A program made the position numbers and the translations under genes. From the NCBI GenBank assembly GCA_030840415.1, contig JAVEEO010000329.1:1-15726 (forward strand): a stretch of 15,726 nt of DNA, read 5' to 3'. The stretch comes from Pseudonocardiales bacterium (GTDB lineage: Bacteria > Actinomycetota > Actinomycetes > Mycobacteriales > Jatrophihabitantaceae). Positions within the stretch are counted from its first letter, which is position 1; the number at the start of each line of letters is the position of its first letter. Shown piece by piece: positions 1 through 7,984 of this stretch. The notes beneath the pieces are model-generated. The model searched no databases. It saw only the letters and a list, made by a program, of their open reading frames with translations, and was not told where the DNA came from.

Positions 1-275
1 GAGAAAGACCCCACCACCGGTGGGAACAGGACGCCTTCGGCACTGGTGGCCCAGTTGAGGGACCACTGCTCGGTGCGCGGTTCGAACAACCGCAGGGTCA
101 GCGCCGATGTCCCGTCCGGGAAGGTGAACTGATCGATGTTGGCGTTGCCGTCGAGCAGGCTCCAGGCGACCGAGGTGGCCTGGAACTCCTCCCATTCGCC
201 GGAGCCGGCCAGCCGCTGTCTCAGCCGCCGGTTGCTCACCTGCCAGTTACCGATCAGAAAGTCGAAGTCGCCCAA
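1..275 (-). CDS. DUF1579-like hypothetical protein, 5' part (cut by window start)
   Basis: The minus strand encodes about 91 residues that run off the left edge. The N-terminus reads (M)GDFDFLIGNWQVSNRRLR, followed by EWEEF, NIDQFTFPDG, LTLRLFEP and QWSLNWA. This is the look of small lipocalin-like proteins of the DUF1579 type, where FDFLIG.W is the usual opening. Their function is not established. I chose the TTG at 275 because GAGGTG (287-282) lies 6 bases upstream and because family members start just before the DFDFL motif. A GTG at 284 would add three residues but lacks a spaced ribosome site. The gene has no visible operon partner here, and nothing beyond the family resemblance supports a role. 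Confidence 0.7.
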   Translation of the reverse strand, partial: MGDFDFLIGNWQVSNRRLRQRLAGSGEWEEFQATSVAWSLLDGNANIDQFTFPDGTSALTLRLFEPRTEQWSLNWATSAEGVLFPPVVGSF

Positions 276-591
276 TACACACACCTCGTCGGGAGTTGAA
301 GTGACGAACCGGAGCTTCGGGGGTACCGGCCTGCTGTCCGCACTGCGCCACTCAGTTACCTACCGGGGACTGATGGTCGTCGCGCCGGCCTGCTCGTCAG
401 CACGTTGAGGGAGCTAGGTTACCGCCTACGGACAGCATGTCCATGGCCAATCAGATAAATCCCGCTCTGATCGCAGTCACATCGAGGCCGTGGCCGCACC
501 ACGAGCGGAGTGGCCGCCGGGCAAGCGGAAGGGCCCCCCCGGGAACTCCGGCGGGGCCCTCCACTGAACCGACTACTGGTCGAACCAGGGA
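276..591. other. Intergenic region upstream of the DUF1579-like gene and downstream of the protease
   Basis: This gap has no convincing gene. It holds the terminator-like hairpin at 530-560 and the upstream region of the leftmost gene. A 13-bp inverted repeat, GGACA-GCA-TGTCC, sits at 430-442 and could be an operator. On the minus strand the TAACCT at 423-418 could be a -10 element, but I see no matching -35. The short ORFs crossing the region show no family features. Confidence 0.5.
530..560 (-). terminator. Terminator-like hairpin after the protease gene
   Basis: AGGGCCCC (530-537) pairs perfectly with GGGGCCCT (553-560) around a 15-base GC-rich loop. It lies 31 bases past the protease stop codon. 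There is no U-tract on the minus strand, which is common for actinobacterial terminators, so termination is inferred from structure and position only. Confidence 0.55.
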
Positions 592-3500
592 CTACGGGGT
601 GACGCTCTGCACCACCACGTCGCCGCTGCCCACCAGCACGTTGCTGTCGGTGGCCACCCGGACACTGCCGAGCAGCACCCGGCCGGTGGACGGCGCCGAG
701 TTGGCGGTGACCGTGCCCGGCACCGTCCACTGGCTACCGGCCGGCCGCACCGCGTTCGAGTCCGTCACCGCAACCGAACCGAAGGCCGCGTTGGTGAAGA
801 CGTCGACGTAGTTGAACGTGGTGGAGCCCGACGGGACGGCATAACCGTCGACCAGGGTGACCCAGGTTCCGGCCGCCGGGTTGGCGATGGTCACCGACTC
901 CTCGCTGTCACCGTCGGCGGACTGACCGGCCAGCACGCAGGTGCCGGTCGTGCAGTTGTAGACGAACAGGTCCAGGTCGGCACCCGGGTCACTGGTGTGA
1001 CCGATGGTGGCCCGCAGCGAGGTCGACCCGGGCGCGACCACCACGGCACGCTGCTGCGAAGCCGCGTCAGCGATGGTCGGCGTCAGCATCTTGGCGCTGC
1101 CGAGCGTGGAACCGACCGCCCGGCCGGTGAACGTGCCGAACACGTTGGTCAAGGTGTAGCTACGCGCCACCGGGGTGCCGATCGTGGCCGACGCGATGGT
1201 GTCGGGGTTCGGCGAGACCGTCGCGCCCAGGATCGAGGCGGTCAGGGTGTACGGCGCGTTCTCGGCGTCGGAGGTGCGCCGAGCCTCGACGGTGACCTCC
1301 CACACCCCGGCCTGCGGGTTGGTCTGGGTACGGCTGGTCGGCGAGCCGACGCAACTGCCCGAGGTCGGGTTGTAGCAGCTCAACGAGGAGTTGTCGTCGA
1401 GGTTCGTGCCGTAGGGGTGGAACCGCAGGAAGCGGATCTGCCCGGCACCCGGGGTGGTGCCACCACCGGTCAGGTCGACCTTGAAGGCCGGAGCGTTGGC
1501 CGGCACGTTGAAGAAGTAACTGGTCGTCTGGTTGCGCCCGATGGTGCCCGAGTGCGTTGCCGAGTAGTTGTTGGCAGCGGTGAACTGCTCAGCGGCTATC
1601 ACGGTGTTCAGCGTCTGCTTGTCGATCCCCGCCGTCGACGGGTCGTCGAGGTTGAGCAGGGCCGAGTGCGCGCCGGCGCTGGTCGGGTGGACGGTCACGG
1701 TCAGGCTGACCGGCGAGTTCAGCGGCAGCGCGATCGAGGCCGCGGTGCCGAAGGTGCCGTCGTTGCCGGTCCAACTGAGGTTGTAGGTGCTGGTGCCACC
1801 GCCACCCGAGGTACGGGTGAAGGTGTAGGTGCGGGTGTAGCTGTCACCGGCCGCGACGCCCTCGCGGTCGTAGATGCCCTGCCCGCGGCCCGGCGTGGCC
1901 AGGAAGCCCGACAGGATGGTGTGCACCTCGACCGAGGAGCTGATGTCCACCGGCTTGAGGTTGGTCTTGAGCAGGTTCCACGCGGCGTTGACGTCGATCA
2001 GGCCGTTGCCCTGCTCGTAGGCGCCGTAGCGCGGCAGGTAGCGGGCCGAGGAGGTCAGTGCCTCGCGGACCTGGGCCGGCTTGCTCTGCACGCCGGCCTG
2101 CTTGGCGGCGCTGACCAGCAGCGCGCCGACGCCGGCAGCCTGCGGAGAGGCCATCGAGGTGCCCTGCAGCATCGAGTAACCGGCCGGCAGCGGGTAGGTG
2201 CCGGCCACCGGGCTCGGGGTCTCCCACATCGGCGTGCTGGAGATCGCCGCGCCGGGCGCCACGATCTCGGGCTTGAAGCCGCCGTCCTCACGCGGGCCGC
2301 GCGAGGAGAAGGGGTGCAGGTTGTCGACGTAGCTGGAGTCCGAGCCGTAGTTCTTCTGCCAGGTCTCCTTGCTGATGTAGGAGCCGACCGCGAGCACGTG
2401 CGAGGCAACCGCCGGGTCGCCGATGGTGTTCACGCCGGGACCGTTGTTGCCGGCCGAGATGAACATCTGCACGTTGTACTGGTCGATGAGCCGGTCGTAG
2501 AGCACCGCGCGGGTGTTGTTGCCGTCGTTCAGCGCGGGCAGGCCGCCGATCGACATGTTGATCACGTCGACGTTGCCCTGCTTGGCCAGGAAGGTCATGC
2601 CCTCGATCAGGGCGTGGTTGGTGCAGCCGGTGATGAACATGCAGACCCGGACGGACTTGATCTTGGCGCCCGGGGCGGCACCGGACATCGCGCCACCGAA
2701 CATCTGGTTGGCGGCGGTGATGCCGGCGACGTGGGTGCCGTGCTCACCGGAGACGATGCCGATGTTGACGACCTTGTTCTTGCCGTCGGTCTGCACGACG
2801 AACGGCATCGACTCGTGGATGTCGGTGGCCGGGTTGTCGGTGCCGAAGTGCCCGACGTCGAACTTCTTGGCGTAGTCGGTCAGGACCTGGTCGTCGGAGA
2901 GGTTGTTGTTCTGGTTGGTGTCGACCCGGACGGTGCCGGCGGTCGGGTCCCACAGCACGTCGAACTTGTCGGTGCTGTCGCCGTCGCGGTTGACGTCGCT
3001 GCCGAGCTCGCCGCCCAGCCGGGGGTCACCCTCGTTGAACACGGCGGTCCGGTAGGTGCCGGCCGGCGCGGTGTAGCTGACGCCCTGGTAGGTGAAGCTC
3101 GGGCCGCTGACCTGGGTGGACATGTCCAGCCAGGTGGGGTCGTCGTCGGTGAACGGGTCGGTCGCGGTCACCCAGTCGGTGATCTTGCGCTCACCGGTCG
3201 TGGTGGTGGCCAGTGCCGGGTGGTCCAGGTCGACGCCCGAGTCGACGATGCCGATGGTGGTGCCCCGGCCGTCCCAGGTGGGGTGGGTGGCGGTGAACGC
3301 CGCCGCACCGGTGTCGCGGACCGGCATGTAGGCGTTGTCGCGCGGAGTGCTGGCGCCGGGAGGCGTCTGCGGGGTGGGCAGCTGCGACCCCTGCGGAGTC
3401 GGGTCGTCCAGCGCGATGACCTCGTCGAGGTCGGCGGCGACGATGCCGGTCAGGTTCGCGGCGGCCTCGACCTTGCCGATCGGCACGACGGCGCGGATGT

Positions 3501-3798
3501 AGCTGACGTCGCTGTCTGCCTTGCTGATGGTGGCGCCGAGGGCCGTCAGGCCGCTGATCACCGTGTTGTTCTGGCCGGAGGCGGCGGCGATCAGCAGGGT
3601 CACGCTCGACTTGCCCTGGACCGTGGCGTCAGCCAGCAGTTCCCGGTCGTGCTTGCCGATCTGGGACTGCTTCGCGCCGGACTGGGCGCTCGGTGCGCCG
3701 AAGGCCGACGGTGCGGAGACGCCGGACGCCACCAGGGCGCCGAGCGCCGTGAGAGCCACCGTGCTCCGGCGAGCTCTCGAACCACGCAATATATGCAT
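592..3798 (-). CDS. Secreted subtilisin-like serine protease (S8) with PPC-type C-terminal domains
   Basis: This is an exported endopeptidase of 1068 residues. It opens with a basic stretch and hydrophobic core ending near SAPSAFGA, a Sec-type signal peptide. A propeptide-like segment (about 45-135) follows. The S8 domain (about 155-615) has the catalytic triad: Asp186 (IVDSGVDLDHP), His353 (GEHGTHVAG) and Ser548 (GTSMASP), with oxyanion Asn451 (SAGNNGPG). An insert of about 165 residues separates Asp and His, as in large tripeptidyl-peptidase-II-like subtilases. It contains two calcium-loop-like stretches, DVNRDGD (268-274) and DTNQNNN (293-299). The C-terminal half has beta-rich segments: about 745-860 and 895-1005 resemble pre-peptidase C-terminal (PPC) domains (DLDLFVYNC, AGTWVTLVDGY). 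I chose ATG 3798 because AAAGGTGG (3810-3803) lies 4 bases upstream; the adjacent in-frame TTG at 3801 is too close to it. Substrate unknown; nutrient proteolysis is inferred. Confidence 0.93.
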   Translation of the reverse strand: MHILRGSRARRSTVALTALGALVASGVSAPSAFGAPSAQSGAKQSQIGKHDRELLADATVQGKSSVTLLIAAASGQNNTVISGLTALGATISKADSDVSYIRAVVPIGKVEAAANLTGIVAADLDEVIALDDPTPQGSQLPTPQTPPGASTPRDNAYMPVRDTGAAAFTATHPTWDGRGTTIGIVDSGVDLDHPALATTTTGERKITDWVTATDPFTDDDPTWLDMSTQVSGPSFTYQGVSYTAPAGTYRTAVFNEGDPRLGGELGSDVNRDGDSTDKFDVLWDPTAGTVRVDTNQNNNLSDDQVLTDYAKKFDVGHFGTDNPATDIHESMPFVVQTDGKNKVVNIGIVSGEHGTHVAGITAANQMFGGAMSGAAPGAKIKSVRVCMFITGCTNHALIEGMTFLAKQGNVDVINMSIGGLPALNDGNNTRAVLYDRLIDQYNVQMFISAGNNGPGVNTIGDPAVASHVLAVGSYISKETWQKNYGSDSSYVDNLHPFSSRGPREDGGFKPEIVAPGAAISSTPMWETPSPVAGTYPLPAGYSMLQGTSMASPQAAGVGALLVSAAKQAGVQSKPAQVREALTSSARYLPRYGAYEQGNGLIDVNAAWNLLKTNLKPVDISSSVEVHTILSGFLATPGRGQGIYDREGVAAGDSYTRTYTFTRTSGGGGTSTYNLSWTGNDGTFGTAASIALPLNSPVSLTVTVHPTSAGAHSALLNLDDPSTAGIDKQTLNTVIAAEQFTAANNYSATHSGTIGRNQTTSYFFNVPANAPAFKVDLTGGGTTPGAGQIRFLRFHPYGTNLDDNSSLSCYNPTSGSCVGSPTSRTQTNPQAGVWEVTVEARRTSDAENAPYTLTASILGATVSPNPDTIASATIGTPVARSYTLTNVFGTFTGRAVGSTLGSAKMLTPTIADAASQQRAVVVAPGSTSLRATIGHTSDPGADLDLFVYNCTTGTCVLAGQSADGDSEESVTIANPAAGTWVTLVDGYAVPSGSTTFNYVDVFTNAAFGSVAVTDSNAVRPAGSQWTVPGTVTANSAPSTGRVLLGSVRVATDSNVLVGSGDVVVQSVTP

Positions 3799-3844
3799 CA
3801 ATCCACCTTTGTGGGGGGTTGGGTGAGGGATGAACGACGGGGCA

Positions 3845-3873
3845 ATTCATTCATGGCAAATCCCTAAGGTCAA
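3845..3873 (-). promoter_or_regulatory. Possible promoter of the S8 protease gene
   Basis: On the minus strand TTGACC (3873-3868) is followed 17 bases later by ATGAAT (3850-3845), a reasonable -35/-10 pair. It lies about 50 bases upstream of the protease start. The -10 is only half consensus, so this is a weak call. Confidence 0.35.
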
Positions 3874-3891
3874 GATGTGGCCGGATAAATC

Positions 3892-3920
3892 TTCACACGG
3901 GTCATAACTGGCTGTAAGCG
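3892..3920 (+). promoter_or_regulatory. Possible promoter of the GH43 lipoprotein gene
   Basis: TTCACA (3892-3897), 17 bases, then TAAGCG (3915-3920) could be a -35/-10 pair reading toward the glycosidase. The -10 is poor, but it would sit inside the LacI-like palindrome at 3913-3926, a usual arrangement for repression. Confidence 0.25.
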
Positions 3921-3926
3921 CTATCA
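3913..3926. promoter_or_regulatory. LacI-family operator-like palindrome
   Basis: TGTAAGCGCTATCA matches the general LacI-family operator pattern TG..A.CG.T..CA, with a central CG and 5 of 7 symmetric base pairs. It lies between the divergent protease and glycosidase genes, nearer the glycosidase. GH43 enzymes are often under LacI-type sugar-responsive repressors, so control of the glycosidase is the likely meaning. No regulator gene is in the window. Confidence 0.5.
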
Positions 3927-3944
3927 AGATCCACTCACGTGCTC

Positions 3945-4093
3945 CTGCCACTCGGCAGTGGCAGTAGGACGCGCCTGCTTCTGGTGACCCGGCCGGAAAC
4001 CGGGCGGCCGCGAGCGTGCAAGCTGGTCGGCAACCCCGTATCCGCAGGCATACATCGTTGTAGGTGGGTCGTGGGAACGACCGGGACGAGGAG
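3945..4093 (+). promoter_or_regulatory. Structured 5' leader of the GH43 gene, possible cis-regulatory RNA
   Basis: The region ahead of the glycosidase start is not coding-like but can fold strongly. Hairpin 1: CTGCCACT (3945-3952), loop CGGC, AGTGGCAG (3957-3964), 8 perfect pairs. Hairpin 2: CCCGG (3988-3992) with CCGGG (4000-4004). Hairpin 3: GGTCGT (4067-4072), GNRA-type loop GGGA, ACGACC (4077-4082), ending 5 bases before the ribosome site GAGGAG (4088-4093). An earlier GGTCG (4025-4029) could compete for CGACC (4078-4082), which would allow two exclusive folds. CGGCAACC (4028-4035) recalls the core of SAM-type riboswitches, but the remaining consensus is missing, so no class is assigned. 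Confidence 0.35.
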
Positions 4094-4103
4094 ATGGAAA
4101 GCC

Positions 4104-5183
4104 ATGCGGCACAAGCGACGCTCGGAATTTCAGTGGTTTCGCCCAGTAATCACGGTGACGGCAATCACTGTCCTGGCCGCAGGCTGTCAGAGCGGTGGAT
4201 CGCAGCCGGGACCACCGGCTCCCGGTGCCTCAGATGCCTCCGGCGCTCCCGGTTCGGCGTCGGCGTCCGGCTCGGGCGGCTCGGGCACCGTGCTCGGGCA
4301 GCCGTATCGGAATCCGGTCTACGACGGGGACTTCCCGGATCCGGCGGTGCTGCGGGTCGGCGCCCAGTACTACGCCTATGCCACCCAGGGCAACGGCTCC
4401 AACATCCAGGTGCTCACCTCGACCGACCTGGCGCACTGGAACCCGGCGCCGGACGCGCTGCCCGACCTGGGCAGCTGGGCCAGCGGTGGCAACACCTGGG
4501 CGCCGGAGGTGCTGGCCGTCGGCACCGAGTACGTGATGTTCTACGTGGAGCACGACCAGAAGTCGGGCAAGCAGTGCATCGGCCGGGCGGTGTCGGCCCG
4601 GCCCGGCGGCCCGTTCGTCGACGACCGCCCGGCTCCCCTGGTCTGCCAGGCCGCGCTCGGCGGTTCGATCGACCCCAATCCGGTGCGGGCCGCGGACGGC
4701 AGCCTGTACCTCTACTGGAAGAACGACGGCAACTGCTGTGGGCAGCCGGTGCGGCTGTGGGGGCAGCGGCTGAGTGCGGACGCCACCAGCCTGCGCGGCA
4801 AGCCGGTGGCCCTGCTGTCCAACACCCGGTCGTGGCAGGGCAGCCTGATCGAGGCGCCCGAGATGGTCAGCCACGACGGCCGATACTTCCTCTTCTACTC
4901 GGCCAACGACTACGCCTCGGACCGGTATGCCGTGGGCTATGCCAGCTGCCAGGAGCCGACCGGGCCGTGCACCGACCGGTCGGCGGAGCCGTTGCTGGCC
5001 TCGGACGCGGTCGCCGCCGGGCCGGGGCACTGCTTCGTCCTCGAGTTGGCCGACGGCTCCAGCGTGCTGTTCTTCCACGCCTGGCAGCCCTCGGCCATCG
5101 GCTCGTCGGTACCCGGCCGGCAACTCTGGCTGGAGCCGCTCAGCTGGCCGGGTGGGCTGCCGCGGGTACAGCCCCCCGCCTGA
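4104..5183 (+). CDS. GH43-type glycoside hydrolase, predicted lipoprotein
   Basis: Predicted extracellular, membrane-anchored glycosidase of 359 residues, probably acting on arabinose- or xylose-containing plant polysaccharide. The N-terminus is a lipoprotein signal: MRHKRR, a hydrophobic run, then LAAGC with Cys28 as the lipidation site. A Gly/Ser/Pro linker (29-62) follows. The five-bladed propeller residues of family 43 are recognisable: general base Asp79 (DFPDPAVLRV), pKa modulator Asp190 (GGSIDPNPV), general acid Glu250 (LIEAPEM) and the metal-site-like His309 (GPGHCFV). Beyond the lipobox it has seven cysteines, including adjacent Cys211-Cys212, which suggests disulfides. I chose ATG 4104 because it gives the lipoprotein signal and has GAGGAG (4088-4093) upstream; the frame stays open back to 3939, but that part has no signal-like character. 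Exact substrate cannot be read from the sequence. Confidence 0.88.
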   Translation: MRHKRRSEFQWFRPVITVTAITVLAAGCQSGGSQPGPPAPGASDASGAPGSASASGSGGSGTVLGQPYRNPVYDGDFPDPAVLRVGAQYYAYATQGNGSNIQVLTSTDLAHWNPAPDALPDLGSWASGGNTWAPEVLAVGTEYVMFYVEHDQKSGKQCIGRAVSARPGGPFVDDRPAPLVCQAALGGSIDPNPVRAADGSLYLYWKNDGNCCGQPVRLWGQRLSADATSLRGKPVALLSNTRSWQGSLIEAPEMVSHDGRYFLFYSANDYASDRYAVGYASCQEPTGPCTDRSAEPLLASDAVAAGPGHCFVLELADGSSVLFFHAWQPSAIGSSVPGRQLWLEPLSWPGGLPRVQPPA

Positions 5184-5193
5184 GCCGAACCTC

Positions 5194-5211
5194 CTCCGGC
5201 AGCCGCCGGGG
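5194..5211. terminator. Short hairpin between convergent genes, possible bidirectional terminator
   Basis: CTCCGGC (5194-5200), loop AGCC, GCCGGGG (5205-5211) forms 7 pairs including one T-G wobble. It fills the 28-base gap between the glycosidase stop and the stop of the convergent phosphatase gene. No U-tract is present on either strand. Confidence 0.45.
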
Positions 5212-7791
5212 TCAGCAGGTCACGGTCAGGCGGGGCCCGAGCGTGGCCGAGCCCTCCTTGGAGTAGTAGCGGGCCGCGTCGCCGCTGGTGGTGGCGATCC
5301 TGATGCTGAACGGCGCCCGGACGTCGACCTTGCCGGTGAGCTCGACCGTCACGCTCTGGCCGAGCGTCACCGCACCCTGGCTGAAGACGGCCGCCCCGAC
5401 CGGTTTGGGCGCGGAGTTCCAGCTGACCGCCGACTGGCTCCAGCCGGCATTGTCGGTGAGGTAGACGTCCCCACCCCGGCTGGAGTTGTCGTCGGTGCTG
5501 TTGCCGACCGTGAGGGTGAGCCGCACGCCGGTCACCGACGCGCAGCCTGCCGGCAAGACCGGCGCGAACCGGATCAGCGCGTTGTTCACCGGGCTGCCGT
5601 CCGCGCTCACCCGGGTGGCGGTCGCGTTCGGTTGGGCGTCCGGGACGGTCTGGTCGATCGTGACGTCGTCACTGGCGAAGGTGGTGGTGCCGGCGCCCCC
5701 GTTGCTGGGCGGGGTGGTCGCCGTCGCGGTGTTGCTGGCCGTCGAGACGTTGCCGGCCGCGTCCTTCGCCTTGATCGTGTAGCTGTAGGTCGTCGCGGCG
5801 GCCACGCTGTTGTCGACATAGCCGGTGACCGAGCCTGCCACCGTGGCCAGCGGCGTGCCGGCCGAATTGCGGAAGATCTGGTAGCCGGTGACGCCGACGT
5901 TGTCGGTGCTCGCGGTCCAGCCCAGTTGCACCGAGGTGGACCCGGTCGCGGTGGCGCTCAGGTTGCCGGGAGCGGTCGGCGGTGCGGTGTCGCTGCCACT
6001 GCCCACGCTGGCCGCCGCGCTGTTGCCGGACTGGTTGCCGACCAGGTCGTGCGCCCGGACGGTGTAGCTGGCCCCGGCCACCGGGGCCGCGTCGGTGTAC
6101 GCGGTCACCGCCGGCCCGACGGTCGCCAGCCACCGGCCGTTGCGGTAGACGTCCTGCGCGCTGGAATCGCTGCTGGTACTGGCCGTCCAGTTGAGCTTGA
6201 CGCCGGTACCGACCGCGGTCGCCAGCAGCGCGGTGGGGGCGGCCGGCGGCGTGGCGTTCGCCGCGAAGTTGTAGGTCATCGGGTCGAAGGTGGCGCCGGT
6301 CGAGTCGGTCGGCGTCACGGTGACCGTGGTGCCGCTGACGGTGACCTTGAGGAAGTGGTAGACCCTGGCGTCCGAGGTCGGGGTCGGTGCCGCTCCGCAG
6401 GCGCTGCCCGCCGCGCTGGAGTATGACCAGCCGACTGCGTAGGCATCGGTCGTGCTGCACCGGCTCTTGGTCACCGGTGTCACCTTCGCGCCGCCGCCGC
6501 CGGTGACGTAGCTGGTGATCCCGCCGGGCGGGGCGATGTTGCGCTGGTAGAGGTGGGCGTGGCCGTTGAAGGCCAGATCCACCCCGTTATCGGCCAGCAG
6601 GCCCTCCAGGCTGGCGATGGACGACGGGTTGTCCGGGTCACCCTGCAGGTAGCCGTCGCTGCCCTCGGTGGCGCTGTCGGCCCGCAGTGGGTAGTGGAAG
6701 AACGCCAGCTTCAGGCTGTTGCTGTGGCTTTCCAGGTCCGCCTTGAGCCACTGGTACTCGGGGCTGCTCGACTGCCAGTGGTAGTCGCGGTCGACCTGGT
6801 ACGCCCCGCCGGCCGCAGTGCCGAAGTTGTTGTCGTTCCAGTCGGCATTGAGGATGTAGAACCGGGCGCCGCCGGCATTGAAGGCGTACCAGACCGAGGG
6901 GTAGCTCGCGGCCGTCGTGCCGTCGAGGCCGGAGTAGTTCTCCATTTGGTACCGGCCGCCCGAGGCCGCCACGGTGGCGGCCTGCTTCCAGGTCTGCAGG
7001 AAGGTGGTGCTGCGGCCGTGGTTGCCGGTGGTGGCGAACAGCGGGATCGAGGCACCCGGTGCCTTCCAGTAGGCCGGCCCGAACACCTGGCTGACCGCGG
7101 TGCCGGTGGCGACCAGGTTGCCGTAGTTGTTCGGAGTTCCGGTGTCGTAGGCGATGTCGCCGGTGGAGACGGCGAATCGCGCGCCGCTGCCGGCGATCAG
7201 CGCGTCGATGTTCTTCTGGTTCAACCCGCCGGCGACGCTGTTGTCGCCCCAGTCGCCCAGCACGTCGAAGGTGAACGCGCCGCTGGTGGCCAGCGTGCTG
7301 AAGCGTGGTGCGACATCGGTGCCGAGCAGGTCGACCGGCGCGGCGCCACCGGTGTAGATCCGGTAGCAGTAGGAGGTGCCGGCGATCAGCCCGGTGATCC
7401 GGATCGAGGTCTGGTATTCGACGACACCGGCCACCGTGATCGGCGCGTTGACGATGTTGGCGGTGCTGCTGGCCGACCTGCCGGTCAGGGTGCATCCGGT
7501 GCTGCCGCTGGGACTGCCCCACTGCACCGCGCCGGCCGCGCTGGTCACCTTGGTACTGGTGTCGAAGGTGACCTGCACCGAACTGGTGGTGACATCGGTC
7601 AGGTACGGGTAGCGCATCAGGCTCGAACTGGCCGCCGACGACGCCGGCGCGGCGGCCAGCAGGCCGGCAGCGAGGAGCGATCCGGTGGCGAGCAGGGCGA
7701 TTGCTGCCCTGGCAGTGCGGGACGCCGATCGGGACAGGCCTGCCAGGACGGTCATGCCTGCCGGGACGGCAGCGCGAGGAAAGGACGACAC
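5212..7791 (-). CDS. Secreted purple-acid-phosphatase-like metallophosphoesterase with FnIII and DNRLRE modules
   Basis: Predicted exported phosphatase, 859 residues from the GTG at 7791. A twin-arginine-free signal peptide ends near APASSA (about residue 52). A PAP N-terminal beta domain follows (RYPYLTDVTTSSVQVTF, about 59-165). The calcineurin-like domain (about 172-440) shows the dinuclear-metal ligands: Asp180 (GDWGD), Asp212 and Tyr215 (GDIAYD), Asn257-His258 (GNH), His366 (FFHYPL), His411 and His413 (GHAHLY). The Tyr in GDIAY is the ligand that marks purple acid phosphatases. Two FnIII domains (about 513-598, 603-694) and a C-terminal DNRLRE/CBM96-like domain (about 701-859) suggest attachment to polymers or cell surface. 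Start choice: GTG 7791 has GGGGG 7 bases upstream; ATG 7755 or GTG 7863 are possible and leave the mature protein unchanged. Phosphate scavenging is inferred from the family. Confidence 0.9.
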   Translation of the reverse strand: MSSFPRAAVPAGMTVLAGLSRSASRTARAAIALLATGSLLAAGLLAAAPASSAASSSLMRYPYLTDVTTSSVQVTFDTSTKVTSAAGAVQWGSPSGSTGCTLTGRSASSTANIVNAPITVAGVVEYQTSIRITGLIAGTSYCYRIYTGGAAPVDLLGTDVAPRFSTLATSGAFTFDVLGDWGDNSVAGGLNQKNIDALIAGSGARFAVSTGDIAYDTGTPNNYGNLVATGTAVSQVFGPAYWKAPGASIPLFATTGNHGRSTTFLQTWKQAATVAASGGRYQMENYSGLDGTTAASYPSVWYAFNAGGARFYILNADWNDNNFGTAAGGAYQVDRDYHWQSSSPEYQWLKADLESHSNSLKLAFFHYPLRADSATEGSDGYLQGDPDNPSSIASLEGLLADNGVDLAFNGHAHLYQRNIAPPGGITSYVTGGGGAKVTPVTKSRCSTTDAYAVGWSYSSAAGSACGAAPTPTSDARVYHFLKVTVSGTTVTVTPTDSTGATFDPMTYNFAANATPPAAPTALLATAVGTGVKLNWTASTSSDSSAQDVYRNGRWLATVGPAVTAYTDAAPVAGASYTVRAHDLVGNQSGNSAAASVGSGSDTAPPTAPGNLSATATGSTSVQLGWTASTDNVGVTGYQIFRNSAGTPLATVAGSVTGYVDNSVAAATTYSYTIKAKDAAGNVSTASNTATATTPPSNGGAGTTTFASDDVTIDQTVPDAQPNATATRVSADGSPVNNALIRFAPVLPAGCASVTGVRLTLTVGNSTDDNSSRGGDVYLTDNAGWSQSAVSWNSAPKPVGAAVFSQGAVTLGQSVTVELTGKVDVRAPFSIRIATTSGDAARYYSKEGSATLGPRLTVTC

Positions 7792-7876
7792 GGTAGAGCC
7801 CCCGTAGTACCGCGAGCGCGCACCTGTTCGGCGCTGGAATCGCTTCACGAGGACCAGGCTCACGCGAAGCCAACCG

Positions 7877-7906
7877 ATCGTGGCTGGGGTGAGGCGGCCC
7901 TGTCAA
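7877..7906 (-). promoter_or_regulatory. Possible promoter of the phosphatase gene
   Basis: On the minus strand a perfect TTGACA (7906-7901) is followed after 18 bases by CACGAT (7882-7877). Transcription would begin near 7870, which favours a start codon downstream of 7863, in agreement with GTG 7791. No clear Pho-box repeats were seen beside it. Confidence 0.4.
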
Positions 7907-7984
7907 GACACGCGGTCAACGACCTTGCAAGGGCGGATCACCCATAGTGACCGAGCAGTTGCCATCAGTGAGAGCTGGCCGCCA

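Noticed and set aside
997..3867. Plus-strand open frame of 956 codons opposite the S8 protease
   Set aside because: Its protein is a low-complexity Gly/Arg/Val/Asp string with no domain. It is the complement-frame shadow of a strongly G/C-ending gene whose own frame shows a full catalytic triad.
4028..4082. SAM-IV-type riboswitch
   Set aside because: Only CTGGTCGGCAACC and a nearby GGTGGG resemble it. The CCCCGGGTGA.GACC block and the closing P1 helix are missing, and a glycosidase is an unlikely target.
3939..4103. Extension of the GH43 protein to an ATG-like start at 3939
   Set aside because: The added 55 residues would bury the lipoprotein signal, and the DNA there is hairpin-rich leader with the ribosome site at 4088-4093.
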